Shown piece after piece: positions 1 through 7,114 of a stretch of DNA of 19,953 nucleotides. Numbering within the stretch: the first letter of the stretch is position 1; every line of letters begins with the position of its first letter. The DNA comes from Bordetella parapertussis (lineage in GTDB: Bacteria; Pseudomonadota; Gammaproteobacteria; Burkholderiales; Burkholderiaceae_B): positions 1 through 19,953 of the forward strand of contig CAMDFD010000035.1 in the NCBI GenBank assembly GCA_945897365.1. Direction: 5' to 3'. The notes below the pieces were generated by a model that did no database searches, had not been told where the DNA came from, and saw only the letters and a program-made list of their open reading frames with translations. Position numbers and translations under genes: made by a program.

Positions 1-2
1 CA

Positions 3-506
3 CAAATGTTGCTTGAGCGTCGTGCCGATTTGGGTGCGGTCATTCTGCCCTCTCAACATCCCAATTTGTCCTCTGAGCCGATCGGACAGGGTGATTTGGT
101 GGTGATTTTCCCTTATAGCCACCCTCTAGCGAGCCGGTCGATGCTGACAATAGAAGACTTGCTGCCTTATCCGCTGGTGTCCTATCGCAGTGAAACGCCG
201 TTTGGCACACTCGTCGAGCAGATGTTTCAAGAGGCGGGGTACGTGCGGCGCGTGGCCATCGAGGTGAGCTCTCCGCACAATGCATGTACGCTCGTGAAAG
301 CCGGAGGCGGAATCGCGATCGTGGATGAGTTTTCGGCTCATAGCGCGGCGGGTGACTTTGTCGTGCGTCCCATCGCGCATACGAAAACACTCGCCATTAA
401 TCTCGTTCAGTCCCGTTTTGAGCCACTTTCACAGCTTGCGCAAGATTTTGCGCACGTGCTTCGCGACACGGTCAAAGCGCAAGGTTTTACGATCCGGGAA
501 AATTGA
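3..506 (+). CDS. LysR-family transcriptional regulator, C-terminal part (partial)
   Basis: The reading frame is open to the left edge, so the DNA-binding N-terminus lies outside the window; about 167 residues remain. They match the effector-binding domain of LysR-type regulators: an ADLGAVIL strand, then a segment of the type LVVIFPYSHPLA, the 'EDLLPYPLVSY' region, and 'LVKAGGGIAIVDE', which corresponds to the usual V-x-x-G-x-G-[IV]-[AG]-[IL] stretch of the second subdomain. The protein probably senses a small molecule and controls the downstream operon. Unlike many LysR genes it is codirectional with its presumed targets, and a LysR-type dyad lies between it and the next gene. The regulated set and the ligand are inference. 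Confidence 0.85.
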   Translation, partial: QMLLERRADLGAVILPSQHPNLSSEPIGQGDLVVIFPYSHPLASRSMLTIEDLLPYPLVSYRSETPFGTLVEQMFQEAGYVRRVAIEVSSPHNACTLVKAGGGIAIVDEFSAHSAAGDFVVRPIAHTKTLAINLVQSRFEPLSQLAQDFAHVLRDTVKAQGFTIREN

Positions 507-510
507 AAAG

Positions 511-538
511 CTTGATTTATCCTATAACATCAAGTTAT
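511..538 (+). promoter_or_regulatory. Probable LysR-type operator upstream of the catabolic operon
   Basis: Two nested dyads are visible. The inner one is ATAAC-ATCAA-GTTAT at 524-538; its T525 and A537 satisfy the T-N11-A rule of LysR boxes. The outer one is CTTGAT (511-516) paired with ATCAAG (529-534). A third arm, TGATGTT at 561-567, is the inverse of AACATCA at 526-532. The block sits about 100 bp before the start of the DapA-like gene and just after the LysR stop codon. I could not pick convincing -35/-10 boxes here. A transcribed hairpin is an alternative reading of the outer dyad, but no T-run follows it. Confidence 0.55.
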
Positions 539-639
539 GGATGAATGATAAAAAAACAAGTGATGTTCTAAAGCAAGGAAGATAGCATTCAGTAGAAGGT
601 ACGCGATTTGGTGTGCCAATTATTTTCTACGGAGATGCA

Positions 640-1566
640 ATGCCAGCCCCGCTTAATGCCCAAGGTGTATTCACGATTTGTCCGACTCCCTTTGACGATA
701 CGCTCAGGGTCGATACTGAAAGTATCAAGAGTTTGGTTGATTTCTTACTCGACACCGGCATTACAGGTTTGGCCATTCTGGGTTTTCTGGGTGAATTGCA
801 CAAGCTCTCCAACGCAGAGCGACGTCTGGTCACTGAAACCTTTATCAAGCATACAAAAGGCCGTGTCCCAGTCTGGGTCGGCGTGAGAGCCCACGGAATC
901 ACGGGGGCGATCGAGCAAGCCCAAGAGGCACAGGAAGCCGGTGCTGATGCGGTATTCGCAGCCCCCCTGGACAATGCGGGCGACGCACTCTTGTTTGACT
1001 ACTACAAAGCCATCGCCGACGCCATTAAGATCCCAGTCGTCATTCACGACTTTCCTGACTCGTTTGGCACCGAAATCCGTCCAGAGGTTGTTGCCCGTCT
1101 GGGCAAGGAAGGGGGCGTCCATATGATTAAGATGGAAGAGCCGCCCGTCGGACCAAAAATTAGTCGTATCCGCGAGCTGGCGGGTGACGACGCCATGAAA
1201 ATCTTTGGTGGCTTGGGCGGTATGTTCTTTTTAGAAGAACTGCAACGGGGTGCTGTAGGCACCATGACGGGCTTTGCCTATCCAGAAGTACTCGTAGAAA
1301 TTTACAACCGTTTTGCCGCAGGTAATCATACAGGTGCCGCAGCGGTGTTTGACCGCTACTGCCCACTGATTCGTTACGAGTTTCAACCCAAACTTGGGCT
1401 AGCCTTACGCAAGCATGTCTATCAGCAACGTGGTGCGATCAAGAGCCGTGCAATTCGCGCACCTGGAATGAAAATTGATGCGTTAACAGTCAAAGAACTC
1501 GAGGCCACGATTGCTCGGGTTGGCCTGTCGGTCACAGCCAGAGGACGTCAAGCAATCAAAGCTTGA
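640..1566 (+). CDS. DapA-family (dihydrodipicolinate synthase / N-acetylneuraminate lyase) protein
   Basis: This is a 308-residue class I aldolase-type TIM barrel of normal family length. The ATG at 640 is chosen because GGAG at 631-634 sits 5 bases upstream; an in-frame GTG at 613 has no such site. The family GxxGE motif is G48-F-L-G-E52, and the Schiff-base lysine is K164 in 'HMIKMEE'. Compared with true DapA (GTTGE, and YNVP carrying the catalytic Tyr), the two Thr are Phe-Leu and the Tyr position is His136 ('VVIHDFP'). It is therefore unlikely to be the lysine-pathway enzyme and more likely a lyase, dehydratase or aldolase for another 2-oxo acid. It is the first gene of the operon, 16 bp ahead of the hydantoinase. 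Family is sure; substrate is unknown. Confidence 0.85.
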   Translation: MPAPLNAQGVFTICPTPFDDTLRVDTESIKSLVDFLLDTGITGLAILGFLGELHKLSNAERRLVTETFIKHTKGRVPVWVGVRAHGITGAIEQAQEAQEAGADAVFAAPLDNAGDALLFDYYKAIADAIKIPVVIHDFPDSFGTEIRPEVVARLGKEGGVHMIKMEEPPVGPKISRIRELAGDDAMKIFGGLGGMFFLEELQRGAVGTMTGFAYPEVLVEIYNRFAAGNHTGAAAVFDRYCPLIRYEFQPKLGLALRKHVYQQRGAIKSRAIRAPGMKIDALTVKELEATIARVGLSVTARGRQAIKA

Positions 1567-1582
1567 GAACGGAGACAAAAAG

Positions 1583-3067
1583 ATGAATACAGGCACAACA
1601 TTCGACGTGACGATTCGCAATGGTCGTATTTGCACCGCCAACGAAACCTATTACGCTGACATCGGTATCAAGGATGGCATTATCACAGCCATCGCAAACA
1701 GTTTGTCACCAGGTAAACAGGATTTTGATGCGGCTGGACGTTGGGTGCTGCCAGGCGGGATTGACAGCCATTGTCACGTCGAGCAGCTCTCTGGCATGGG
1801 GATGATGTGCGCGGATGATTTTTACAGCGCAACCGTCTCCGCAGCGTTTGGCGGTACGACCACGATCGTGCCCTTCGCCGCGCAGCATCGTGGCGACAAA
1901 ATCCCCGAGGTGGTCGCCGATTACTCCAAGCGCGCTGCGCAAAAAGCAGTGATTGACTACGGGTTCCATTTAATTTTGGCAGACCCGACACCTGAAGCGC
2001 TCGAACACCATTTGCCCGAAGTCATTAAAAACGGTGTGACCTCGTTCAAAATTTACATGACCTACGATCGGATGAAACTTGATGACTATCAGGTTCTCGA
2101 TGTGCTGGAGTGTGCGAGCAAAGAAGGTGCACTTGTCATGGTGCATGCGGAAAACAATGACATGATTCGTTGGATTGCACGTCGCCTAGTCGATCGTGGT
2201 CTCACTGCACCGAAATACCACGCAGTGGCACACACCAGCTTGGCAGAGAGCGAAGCCACCAATCGTGCGGTCGCGCTCGCGCGTCTCGTCGATGTGCCTT
2301 TGCTGATTGTCCACGTTGCCGGTCAGGAGGCGGTACGCGTCATTCACGCCTCACAGGCGCTTGGGTTGCCGATTCACGCCGAGAGTTGCCCGCAATACCT
2401 CTTTCTGACCGCGAAAGACATTGACCTGCCCGGCCTCGAAGGTGCAAAGTATTGCTGCAGCCCACCACCCGGTGATGAAGCGTCCCAAGAGGCGGTCTGG
2501 CAAGGGTTGATCAATGGAACCTTGCAAATGTTCTCCTCCGATCATGCGCCCTATCGCTTTGACGAATCTGGCAAATTACCCAAAGGCGATGCGACGACCT
2601 TTAAGGACATGGCCAATGGCGTACCAGGACTAGAAGTCCGTATGCCCTTGCTGTTTTCGGAGGGTGTTTTAAAAGGACGCATGACGATCGAGCGGTTTGT
2701 GGCGGTCACCGCCACCAATCATGCGCGAACCTATGGCATGTATCCACAAAAGGGCGCGATCGCCGTTGGTAGCGATGCAGACTTGGCGATCTGGAATCCT
2801 GAGAAGCCGGTCACGATTTCGACGAGCATGTTGCACGATAACGTGGGCTACACACCCTATGAGGGGAAAAAAATAACAGGGTGGCCCGAACAGGTCTTCA
2901 GTCGTGGACGTTTGGTGGTGTCTGACGGCGAACTCAAGGTCGCGCGTGGCTCTGGTCGGTTTATCAAGCGCTCGACGCCTGAGCCTGTGCTGCGACAGCG
3001 TTTGAACGGAAACCCAAACTCGGTCATGCGTAAATATTTTTCCGTTGATCCTTCGGAGAAACATTGA
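1583..3067 (+). CDS. hydA: D-hydantoinase / dihydropyrimidinase-type cyclic amidohydrolase
   Basis: This 494-residue cytosolic enzyme of the amidohydrolase superfamily should hydrolyse the ring of 5-substituted hydantoins or dihydropyrimidines to N-carbamoyl amino acids. The binuclear metal site is complete: H63-x-H65 in 'GGIDSHCH', the carboxylated lysine K156 in 'SFKIYMTYD', H188 in 'MVHAEN', H244 in 'LIVHVAG', and D320 in 'SSDHAPY'. Residues 1-60 and the C-terminal 70 or so form the usual composite beta-sandwich. GGAGAC at 1571-1576 sets the ATG at 1583. The next gene encodes a carbamoylase of the D-type, which favours a D-hydantoinase over a pyrimidine-catabolic enzyme, although dihydropyrimidinases share all these residues. 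Natural substrate not shown. Confidence 0.88.
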   Translation: MNTGTTFDVTIRNGRICTANETYYADIGIKDGIITAIANSLSPGKQDFDAAGRWVLPGGIDSHCHVEQLSGMGMMCADDFYSATVSAAFGGTTTIVPFAAQHRGDKIPEVVADYSKRAAQKAVIDYGFHLILADPTPEALEHHLPEVIKNGVTSFKIYMTYDRMKLDDYQVLDVLECASKEGALVMVHAENNDMIRWIARRLVDRGLTAPKYHAVAHTSLAESEATNRAVALARLVDVPLLIVHVAGQEAVRVIHASQALGLPIHAESCPQYLFLTAKDIDLPGLEGAKYCCSPPPGDEASQEAVWQGLINGTLQMFSSDHAPYRFDESGKLPKGDATTFKDMANGVPGLEVRMPLLFSEGVLKGRMTIERFVAVTATNHARTYGMYPQKGAIAVGSDADLAIWNPEKPVTISTSMLHDNVGYTPYEGKKITGWPEQVFSRGRLVVSDGELKVARGSGRFIKRSTPEPVLRQRLNGNPNSVMRKYFSVDPSEKH

Positions 3068-3069
3068 TC

Positions 3070-4017
3070 ATGAGCAAACGTTCCTTTGGTTTAGCCGTTG
3101 CCCAGTTAGGCCCAATTCAGCCTCAAGACACACGAAAACAGGCGGTTTCCCGTTTGCTGGAGATGATGAAAGAAGCGGCGAGTCGTGGCGCGAAAATGGT
3201 AGTCTTTCCAGAGTTGGCCTTGACCACATTTTTTCCGCGTTACTGGATGACCGAGCAAGAGGCTATCGATCGCTATTTTGAAAAAACGATGCCGAGCCCG
3301 GATACGCAAATTTTATTTGATACAGCCAAAAAACTCAGTATTGGTTTTTATCTCGGTTACGCCGAGGTATCCAAAGAGGGCAAGTGTTTTAATACATCGA
3401 TCCTCGTGAATCAGCAGGCAGAGATCGTTGGACGTTACCGAAAAATTCATTTGCCAGGTCATAGCGACAACAAGTCACACGCACCTTTTCAGCATCTTGA
3501 GAAAAAATATTTCGAGGTCGGCAACGAAGGCTTTAATGTCTGGGAAACAATGGATTCGCGCATCGGCATGCTCCTGTGCAACGACCGTCGCTGGGGCGAA
3601 GCATGGCGCGTACTGGCTCTCCAAAACGCCGAAATTGTTGCTGTTGGATACAACACGCCATCTCAAAATATTCATTGGAATGAACCCCCTCATTTAAGAA
3701 TGTTTCACCATCTCTTGTCGCTTCAGGCGGCCGCCTACCAAAACTGTGTCTGGGTCGCTGCAGCAGGCAAAGCAGGGATAGAAGATGGGTTTCACCTGTT
3801 CGCCGGATCCGCTATTGTGGCGCCTACCGGAGAAATTGTTGCCCAGGCGCAAGGCGAAGACGACGAGGTGATTTTTTGCCAAGCCGACCTTGCACTCGGG
3901 GACACCTTCAAGCAGCACATCTTTAATTTTGCCGCCCATCGACGTCCTGAACATTACACGCTCATTACTGAGCGTGTCGGTCCAGGCGCTGCTTTGGGTA
4001 AACCTCCACTGCTCTAA
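3070..4017 (+). CDS. N-carbamoyl-D-amino-acid hydrolase (nitrilase superfamily)
   Basis: This 315-residue cytosolic enzyme should convert N-carbamoyl-D-amino acids to D-amino acid, CO2 and ammonia. The nitrilase triad is E48 in 'VVFPELALTTFFPR', K125 in 'GRYRKIHLPG', and C170 in 'LLCNDRRWGE'. The stretches ELALTTFFPR, FQHLEKKYFE, YNTPSQN, FHHLLS, VAPTGEIVA and HIFNF-AHR-P-HY closely follow the Agrobacterium D-carbamoylase as I remember it, which separates it from beta-ureidopropionase. Its start is not certain: ATG at 3070 lies 11 bases after GGAG (3055-3058), while a TTG at 3064 lies 5 bases after it and overlaps the hydantoinase stop. Tight coupling to the hydantoinase gives the classic two-step hydantoin-to-D-amino-acid route. 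No hydantoin racemase is visible nearby. Confidence 0.9.
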   Translation: MSKRSFGLAVAQLGPIQPQDTRKQAVSRLLEMMKEAASRGAKMVVFPELALTTFFPRYWMTEQEAIDRYFEKTMPSPDTQILFDTAKKLSIGFYLGYAEVSKEGKCFNTSILVNQQAEIVGRYRKIHLPGHSDNKSHAPFQHLEKKYFEVGNEGFNVWETMDSRIGMLLCNDRRWGEAWRVLALQNAEIVAVGYNTPSQNIHWNEPPHLRMFHHLLSLQAAAYQNCVWVAAAGKAGIEDGFHLFAGSAIVAPTGEIVAQAQGEDDEVIFCQADLALGDTFKQHIFNFAAHRRPEHYTLITERVGPGAALGKPPLL

Positions 4018-4026
4018 AAAGGACTG

Positions 4027-4887
4027 ATGATGACTAGTATTAATTCTTTATCGAAGCGCGCAGTACGTTTTGGACTTGCCATAGCAATCAGCGCAACCTG
4101 CGCCTCGGCAGCTTGGGCAAACAAACCTTTGGCCACAGGTGTTGACGCAACCTTTGCGCCACATGCGATGCCTAAGTTGGGTGGTGGTATTGACGGATTT
4201 AACGTTGAGCTCGGTCATGCCTTGGCTAAACAACTGGGCACAAAAATCACAATTGACGGGACGGAGTTTTCAGCCCTCATTCCTGGCTTGAATGCCAAGA
4301 AATACGACTTTGTGTTGGCGCCTACGACCGTCACCGAAGCCCGAGCCAAAGCGCTACTTTTTTCCGAAGGCTATTTGAATACAGACTTCGCCTTTGTTCA
4401 GGCCAAGAAAACACCCGATATGAAGTCTCTCGAGGACTTAAAAGGTAAAACAATCGCGGTGAACAAAGGTTCGGCTTACGAAAACTGGGCAAAAGACAAC
4501 GCCGCTAAATACGGCTTTAAATATGACGTTTACGCGACCAACGCGGATGCGCTCCAAGCGGTGCAGTCAGGACGCGCCTACGCAAACATGGCTGGCAACA
4601 CCGTTGCCGCCTGGTCTGCCAAGCAAAACCAAGCGGTCAAAATGACCTATGTGCTCCCGACTGGACTGGTGTGGTCGTTGGCCTTTAGACTCGATGACAA
4701 AGAGGGTCGTGATCGTATTTCTAACGCCCTCAAGTGCTTGAAGCAAGACGGTACGGTTTCAAAGCTTGCCCAAAAATGGTTTGGCTTTACCCCCGCTCCT
4801 GGCTCAGTTGCCATCACCGTGGGCGTTGGTCAAGGTGTGCCCAACATGCCTGGCTACGATCCAACTCCCGTTAACTTGAAGTGCTAA
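4027..4887 (+). CDS. ABC transporter periplasmic binding protein, polar amino acid type (family 3)
   Basis: This 286-residue precursor has a signal peptide (K10-R11, hydrophobic core 14-30, likely cleavage AWA31-N32). The mature part has the family 3 layout: 'GFNVELGHALAKQLG' for the first lobe, 'TTVTEARAK' in the position of the amino-acid-binding T-x-x-R motif, and 'DLKGKTIAVNKGS' at the start of the second lobe. It should deliver ligand to the permeases encoded downstream. A tail of about 33 residues after 'KWFGFTP' is rich in Gly and Pro and ends in a terminal cysteine (C286). With C237 it is one of only two cysteines in the mature protein, so a disulfide is possible. AAGGA precedes two adjacent ATGs (4027 and 4030); either could be used. 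Confidence 0.9.
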   Translation: MMTSINSLSKRAVRFGLAIAISATCASAAWANKPLATGVDATFAPHAMPKLGGGIDGFNVELGHALAKQLGTKITIDGTEFSALIPGLNAKKYDFVLAPTTVTEARAKALLFSEGYLNTDFAFVQAKKTPDMKSLEDLKGKTIAVNKGSAYENWAKDNAAKYGFKYDVYATNADALQAVQSGRAYANMAGNTVAAWSAKQNQAVKMTYVLPTGLVWSLAFRLDDKEGRDRISNALKCLKQDGTVSKLAQKWFGFTPAPGSVAITVGVGQGVPNMPGYDPTPVNLKC

Positions 4888-4920
4888 TTACTTAGTAAAT
4901 CTTGCCCGACTGGATAGCTC

Positions 4921-5667
4921 ATGCAAACCCCGATCCTGAAAATCACAGGTCTTCATAAATCCTTTGGTGACAATGAAGTTCTTAAAGGCATTGATTTGGA
5001 TGTCATGAAGGGACAGCTTGTTTTTATGATCGGGCCATCCGGGTCGGGCAAGAGTACGCTGCTACGCTGCTGTAATAGACTTGAGGAACCGAGTTTAGGA
5101 TCCATCTTGGTCGATCAAGAGGACATCACTGCCGTCGGTGCAGATCTCAACCGCATCCGGCAAAATATTGGCATGGTGTTTCAGCATTTCAATTTGTACC
5201 GCCATATGTCCGTGCTGAATAACGTGACTCTCGCTTTACGCAAGGTTCAAAAACTTTCCAAAGAGGAGGCGAATACGCGCGGACTCGAGGCACTCAAACG
5301 TGTGGGTTTGTTGGAAAAAGCCTCAGCCTTTCCTGATCAGTTGTCGGGCGGTCAGCAACAACGCGTCGGCATCGCCCGCTCACTCGCGCTTCGTCCGAAG
5401 GTTGTTTTATTTGACGAGCCGACCAGTGCGCTCGACCCCGAACTCGTGGGCGATGTCCTCAAAGTGATGCGCGAACTCAAAGAGGACGGTATGACAATGC
5501 TTGTTGTCAGCCATGAAATGGGATTTGCCCGCGCTGCCGCGGATCATGTTGTATTTATGGATGTAGGAAAAATCGTCGAACAAGGCACGCCACAACAAAT
5601 ATTTGGCGCACCTTCCCACGCGCGCACCCAGGCGTTTCTCGCTCGCATGAGCGAGCACGCCGCTTAA
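4921..5667 (+). CDS. ABC transporter ATP-binding protein, polar amino acid type (GlnQ/HisP-like)
   Basis: This 248-residue ATPase has the normal length for amino acid importers. It shows Walker A (GPSGSGKST, near residue 39), the Q-loop in 'MVFQHFNLYRHMSVL', the ABC signature LSGGQQQR, Walker B with catalytic Glu (VVLFDEPTSALDPE), and the switch His in 'LVVSHEMGFA'. It powers import through the two permeases that follow. Within its subfamily the Q-loop motif and the H-loop 'SHEMGFAR' point to polar amino acids. The actual substrate is open; the operon suggests an amino acid derivative, a carbamoyl amino acid or a hydantoin. Confidence 0.93.
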   Translation: MQTPILKITGLHKSFGDNEVLKGIDLDVMKGQLVFMIGPSGSGKSTLLRCCNRLEEPSLGSILVDQEDITAVGADLNRIRQNIGMVFQHFNLYRHMSVLNNVTLALRKVQKLSKEEANTRGLEALKRVGLLEKASAFPDQLSGGQQQRVGIARSLALRPKVVLFDEPTSALDPELVGDVLKVMRELKEDGMTMLVVSHEMGFARAAADHVVFMDVGKIVEQGTPQQIFGAPSHARTQAFLARMSEHAA

Positions 5668-5687
5668 AAATGGGTGAGTGACAAGAC

Positions 5688-6365
5688 ATGGATTTAAAAG
5701 CACTCGTTTTCTCTTTTTTCAATCTTGAGATTGCCTGGGAATATCTGCCTGATATTCTCAAGGGCATGATGATGACAATCGAGCTAGGCTTGGTGGTTGC
5801 AATCACGGGACTCGTCGTGGGTATGGGGCTTGCGGTGCTGCGCGCTCTGCAACTCAAGCCGGTCAATTTTTTTATTATTTGTTTTGCCGACATCATGCGC
5901 GCCCTGCCGCCACTTGTCGTCATTATGATGTTGTTTTTTGCCTTTCCTTATATACAAATTTCGATGTCGGCATTCACCGCGACATGGCTGGCACTTTCAC
6001 TCGTCCTGGCGGCTTTCGTCGAGGAAATTTGCTGGGCGGGTATTGTTTCCGTTCCGAAAGGTCAATCAGAAGCCGCGCGCTCAACCGGCCTAAGCTGGCT
6101 GCAAAGCATGCTATACGTCGTATTGCCGCAGGCTGTTCGTTTAACGGTTGCACCCTTGACCAATCGCGTGATCGCCATCACGAAAAGCACAGCGTTGGGT
6201 TCGGTGGTCGGGTTGAGCGAAGTATTAAATAACTCGCAATCCGCCATGAGTAACTCCGGTAATGCGACGCCCCTGATGCTGGGTGCGATTGGTTGTCTTG
6301 TGATTTTCATCCCAGTTGTTCTTCTTGGACGCTGGACCGAAACGCGTTTTCGCTGGAAGCAATAG
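5688..6365 (+). CDS. ABC transporter permease, His/Glu/Gln/Arg type, subunit 1
   Basis: This 225-residue inner-membrane protein has about five hydrophobic spans. The first follows 'YLPDILKGMMMTIELG', the standard opening of HEQRo-type permeases. The cytoplasmic EAA loop that docks on the ATPase is clear at 'VPKGQSEAARSTGLSWLQSM', followed by 'LPQAVR'. It begins 20 bp after the ATPase gene and ends 8 bp before the second permease, with which it should form a heterodimeric channel. Start: ATG at 5688; the GTGAGTGA upstream is only a weak ribosome site. Confidence 0.9.
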   Translation: MDLKALVFSFFNLEIAWEYLPDILKGMMMTIELGLVVAITGLVVGMGLAVLRALQLKPVNFFIICFADIMRALPPLVVIMMLFFAFPYIQISMSAFTATWLALSLVLAAFVEEICWAGIVSVPKGQSEAARSTGLSWLQSMLYVVLPQAVRLTVAPLTNRVIAITKSTALGSVVGLSEVLNNSQSAMSNSGNATPLMLGAIGCLVIFIPVVLLGRWTETRFRWKQ

Positions 6366-6373
6366 AGAGCGCC

Positions 6374-7051
6374 ATGGACGAGATACTTAAAAATTTTTTC
6401 AATATTCAGATTTACATCGAGGTCGCACCCTTCTTGCTAAAGGGCTTGCTCAATACGCTTTTGTTGTCGGCGCTAGTAATCCCCTTTGGCTTGGCCGCGG
6501 GACTGCTTGTTGGCGTGTTGTCGATTACGCTTAAAAATCGCTGGGCCCGCGCACTCTTGGCGATCTACATCGATGTGTTCAGAGCTTTGCCTCCACTGGT
6601 GTTGTTGATTTTTATCTATTACGGCACACCGTTTCTCGGGTGGGAACTCCCCAAGTTGCTGGCGATTGTGATTGGCTTTATGTTGAATAACTCGTCTTAT
6701 TACGGTGAGATTTTCAGGGCAGGTCTTGAAAGTGTTCCCAACGGACAAATCGAAGCGGCGCGCTCGACGGGACTCTCTGCGACGCAAACCTTGATCCATA
6801 TTCAGATCCCACAAGCAACACGAAACGTGATGCCTGATCTGATTAGCAATACGATTGAGGTCATCAAGCTCACAACCTTGGCCAGTGCTGTCGCCATGCC
6901 TGAGTTGTTGCGCGTTGCGCGCGATGCGCAATCGTTGTTCTATAACCCTTCGCCGATCGTGTTAGCAGCGATTTTCTATCTGTTATTGTTGTGGCCACTG
7001 GTGAGAATTCTGAGTCGCTTTGAACACAAGAAAATGGGCGGTGGACATTAG
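6374..7051 (+). CDS. ABC transporter permease, His/Glu/Gln/Arg type, subunit 2
   Basis: This second 225-residue permease is paralogous to the one just upstream. It opens with 'VAPFLLKGLLNTLLLSALV' and carries the EAA loop 'VPNGQIEAARSTGLSATQT' followed by 'IPQATRNVMPDL'. I take the ATG at 6374 because AGAG (6364-6367) precedes it and translation into the end of subunit 1 would otherwise be needed; the frame is open to 6293 only by chance. It completes the binding protein, ATPase, permease, permease set. The last 20 residues are a basic cytoplasmic tail. Confidence 0.9.
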   Translation: MDEILKNFFNIQIYIEVAPFLLKGLLNTLLLSALVIPFGLAAGLLVGVLSITLKNRWARALLAIYIDVFRALPPLVLLIFIYYGTPFLGWELPKLLAIVIGFMLNNSSYYGEIFRAGLESVPNGQIEAARSTGLSATQTLIHIQIPQATRNVMPDLISNTIEVIKLTTLASAVAMPELLRVARDAQSLFYNPSPIVLAAIFYLLLLWPLVRILSRFEHKKMGGGH

Positions 7052-7114
7052 TTTCTCTCAGTCTATCAATGGAGTTGATGTCTCATTTTCTCGCTCTTAA
7101 TATGACAGGACTAC

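Noticed and set aside
511..534. CTTGAT/ATCAAG hairpin as a terminator of the LysR gene
   Set aside because: The stem is only 6-8 bp, A/T-rich, with a 12-base loop and no T-run behind it; an operator reading fits better.
613..639. GTG start at 613 for the DapA-like protein
   Set aside because: No ribosome site precedes it, while GGAG lies 5 bases before the ATG at 640 and family proteins begin near that residue.
6473..6931. Minus-strand open frame of 152 codons opposite permease 2
   Set aside because: Its sequence is rich in Arg, Gln and His, as expected for the complement of a hydrophobic permease; no family resemblance.
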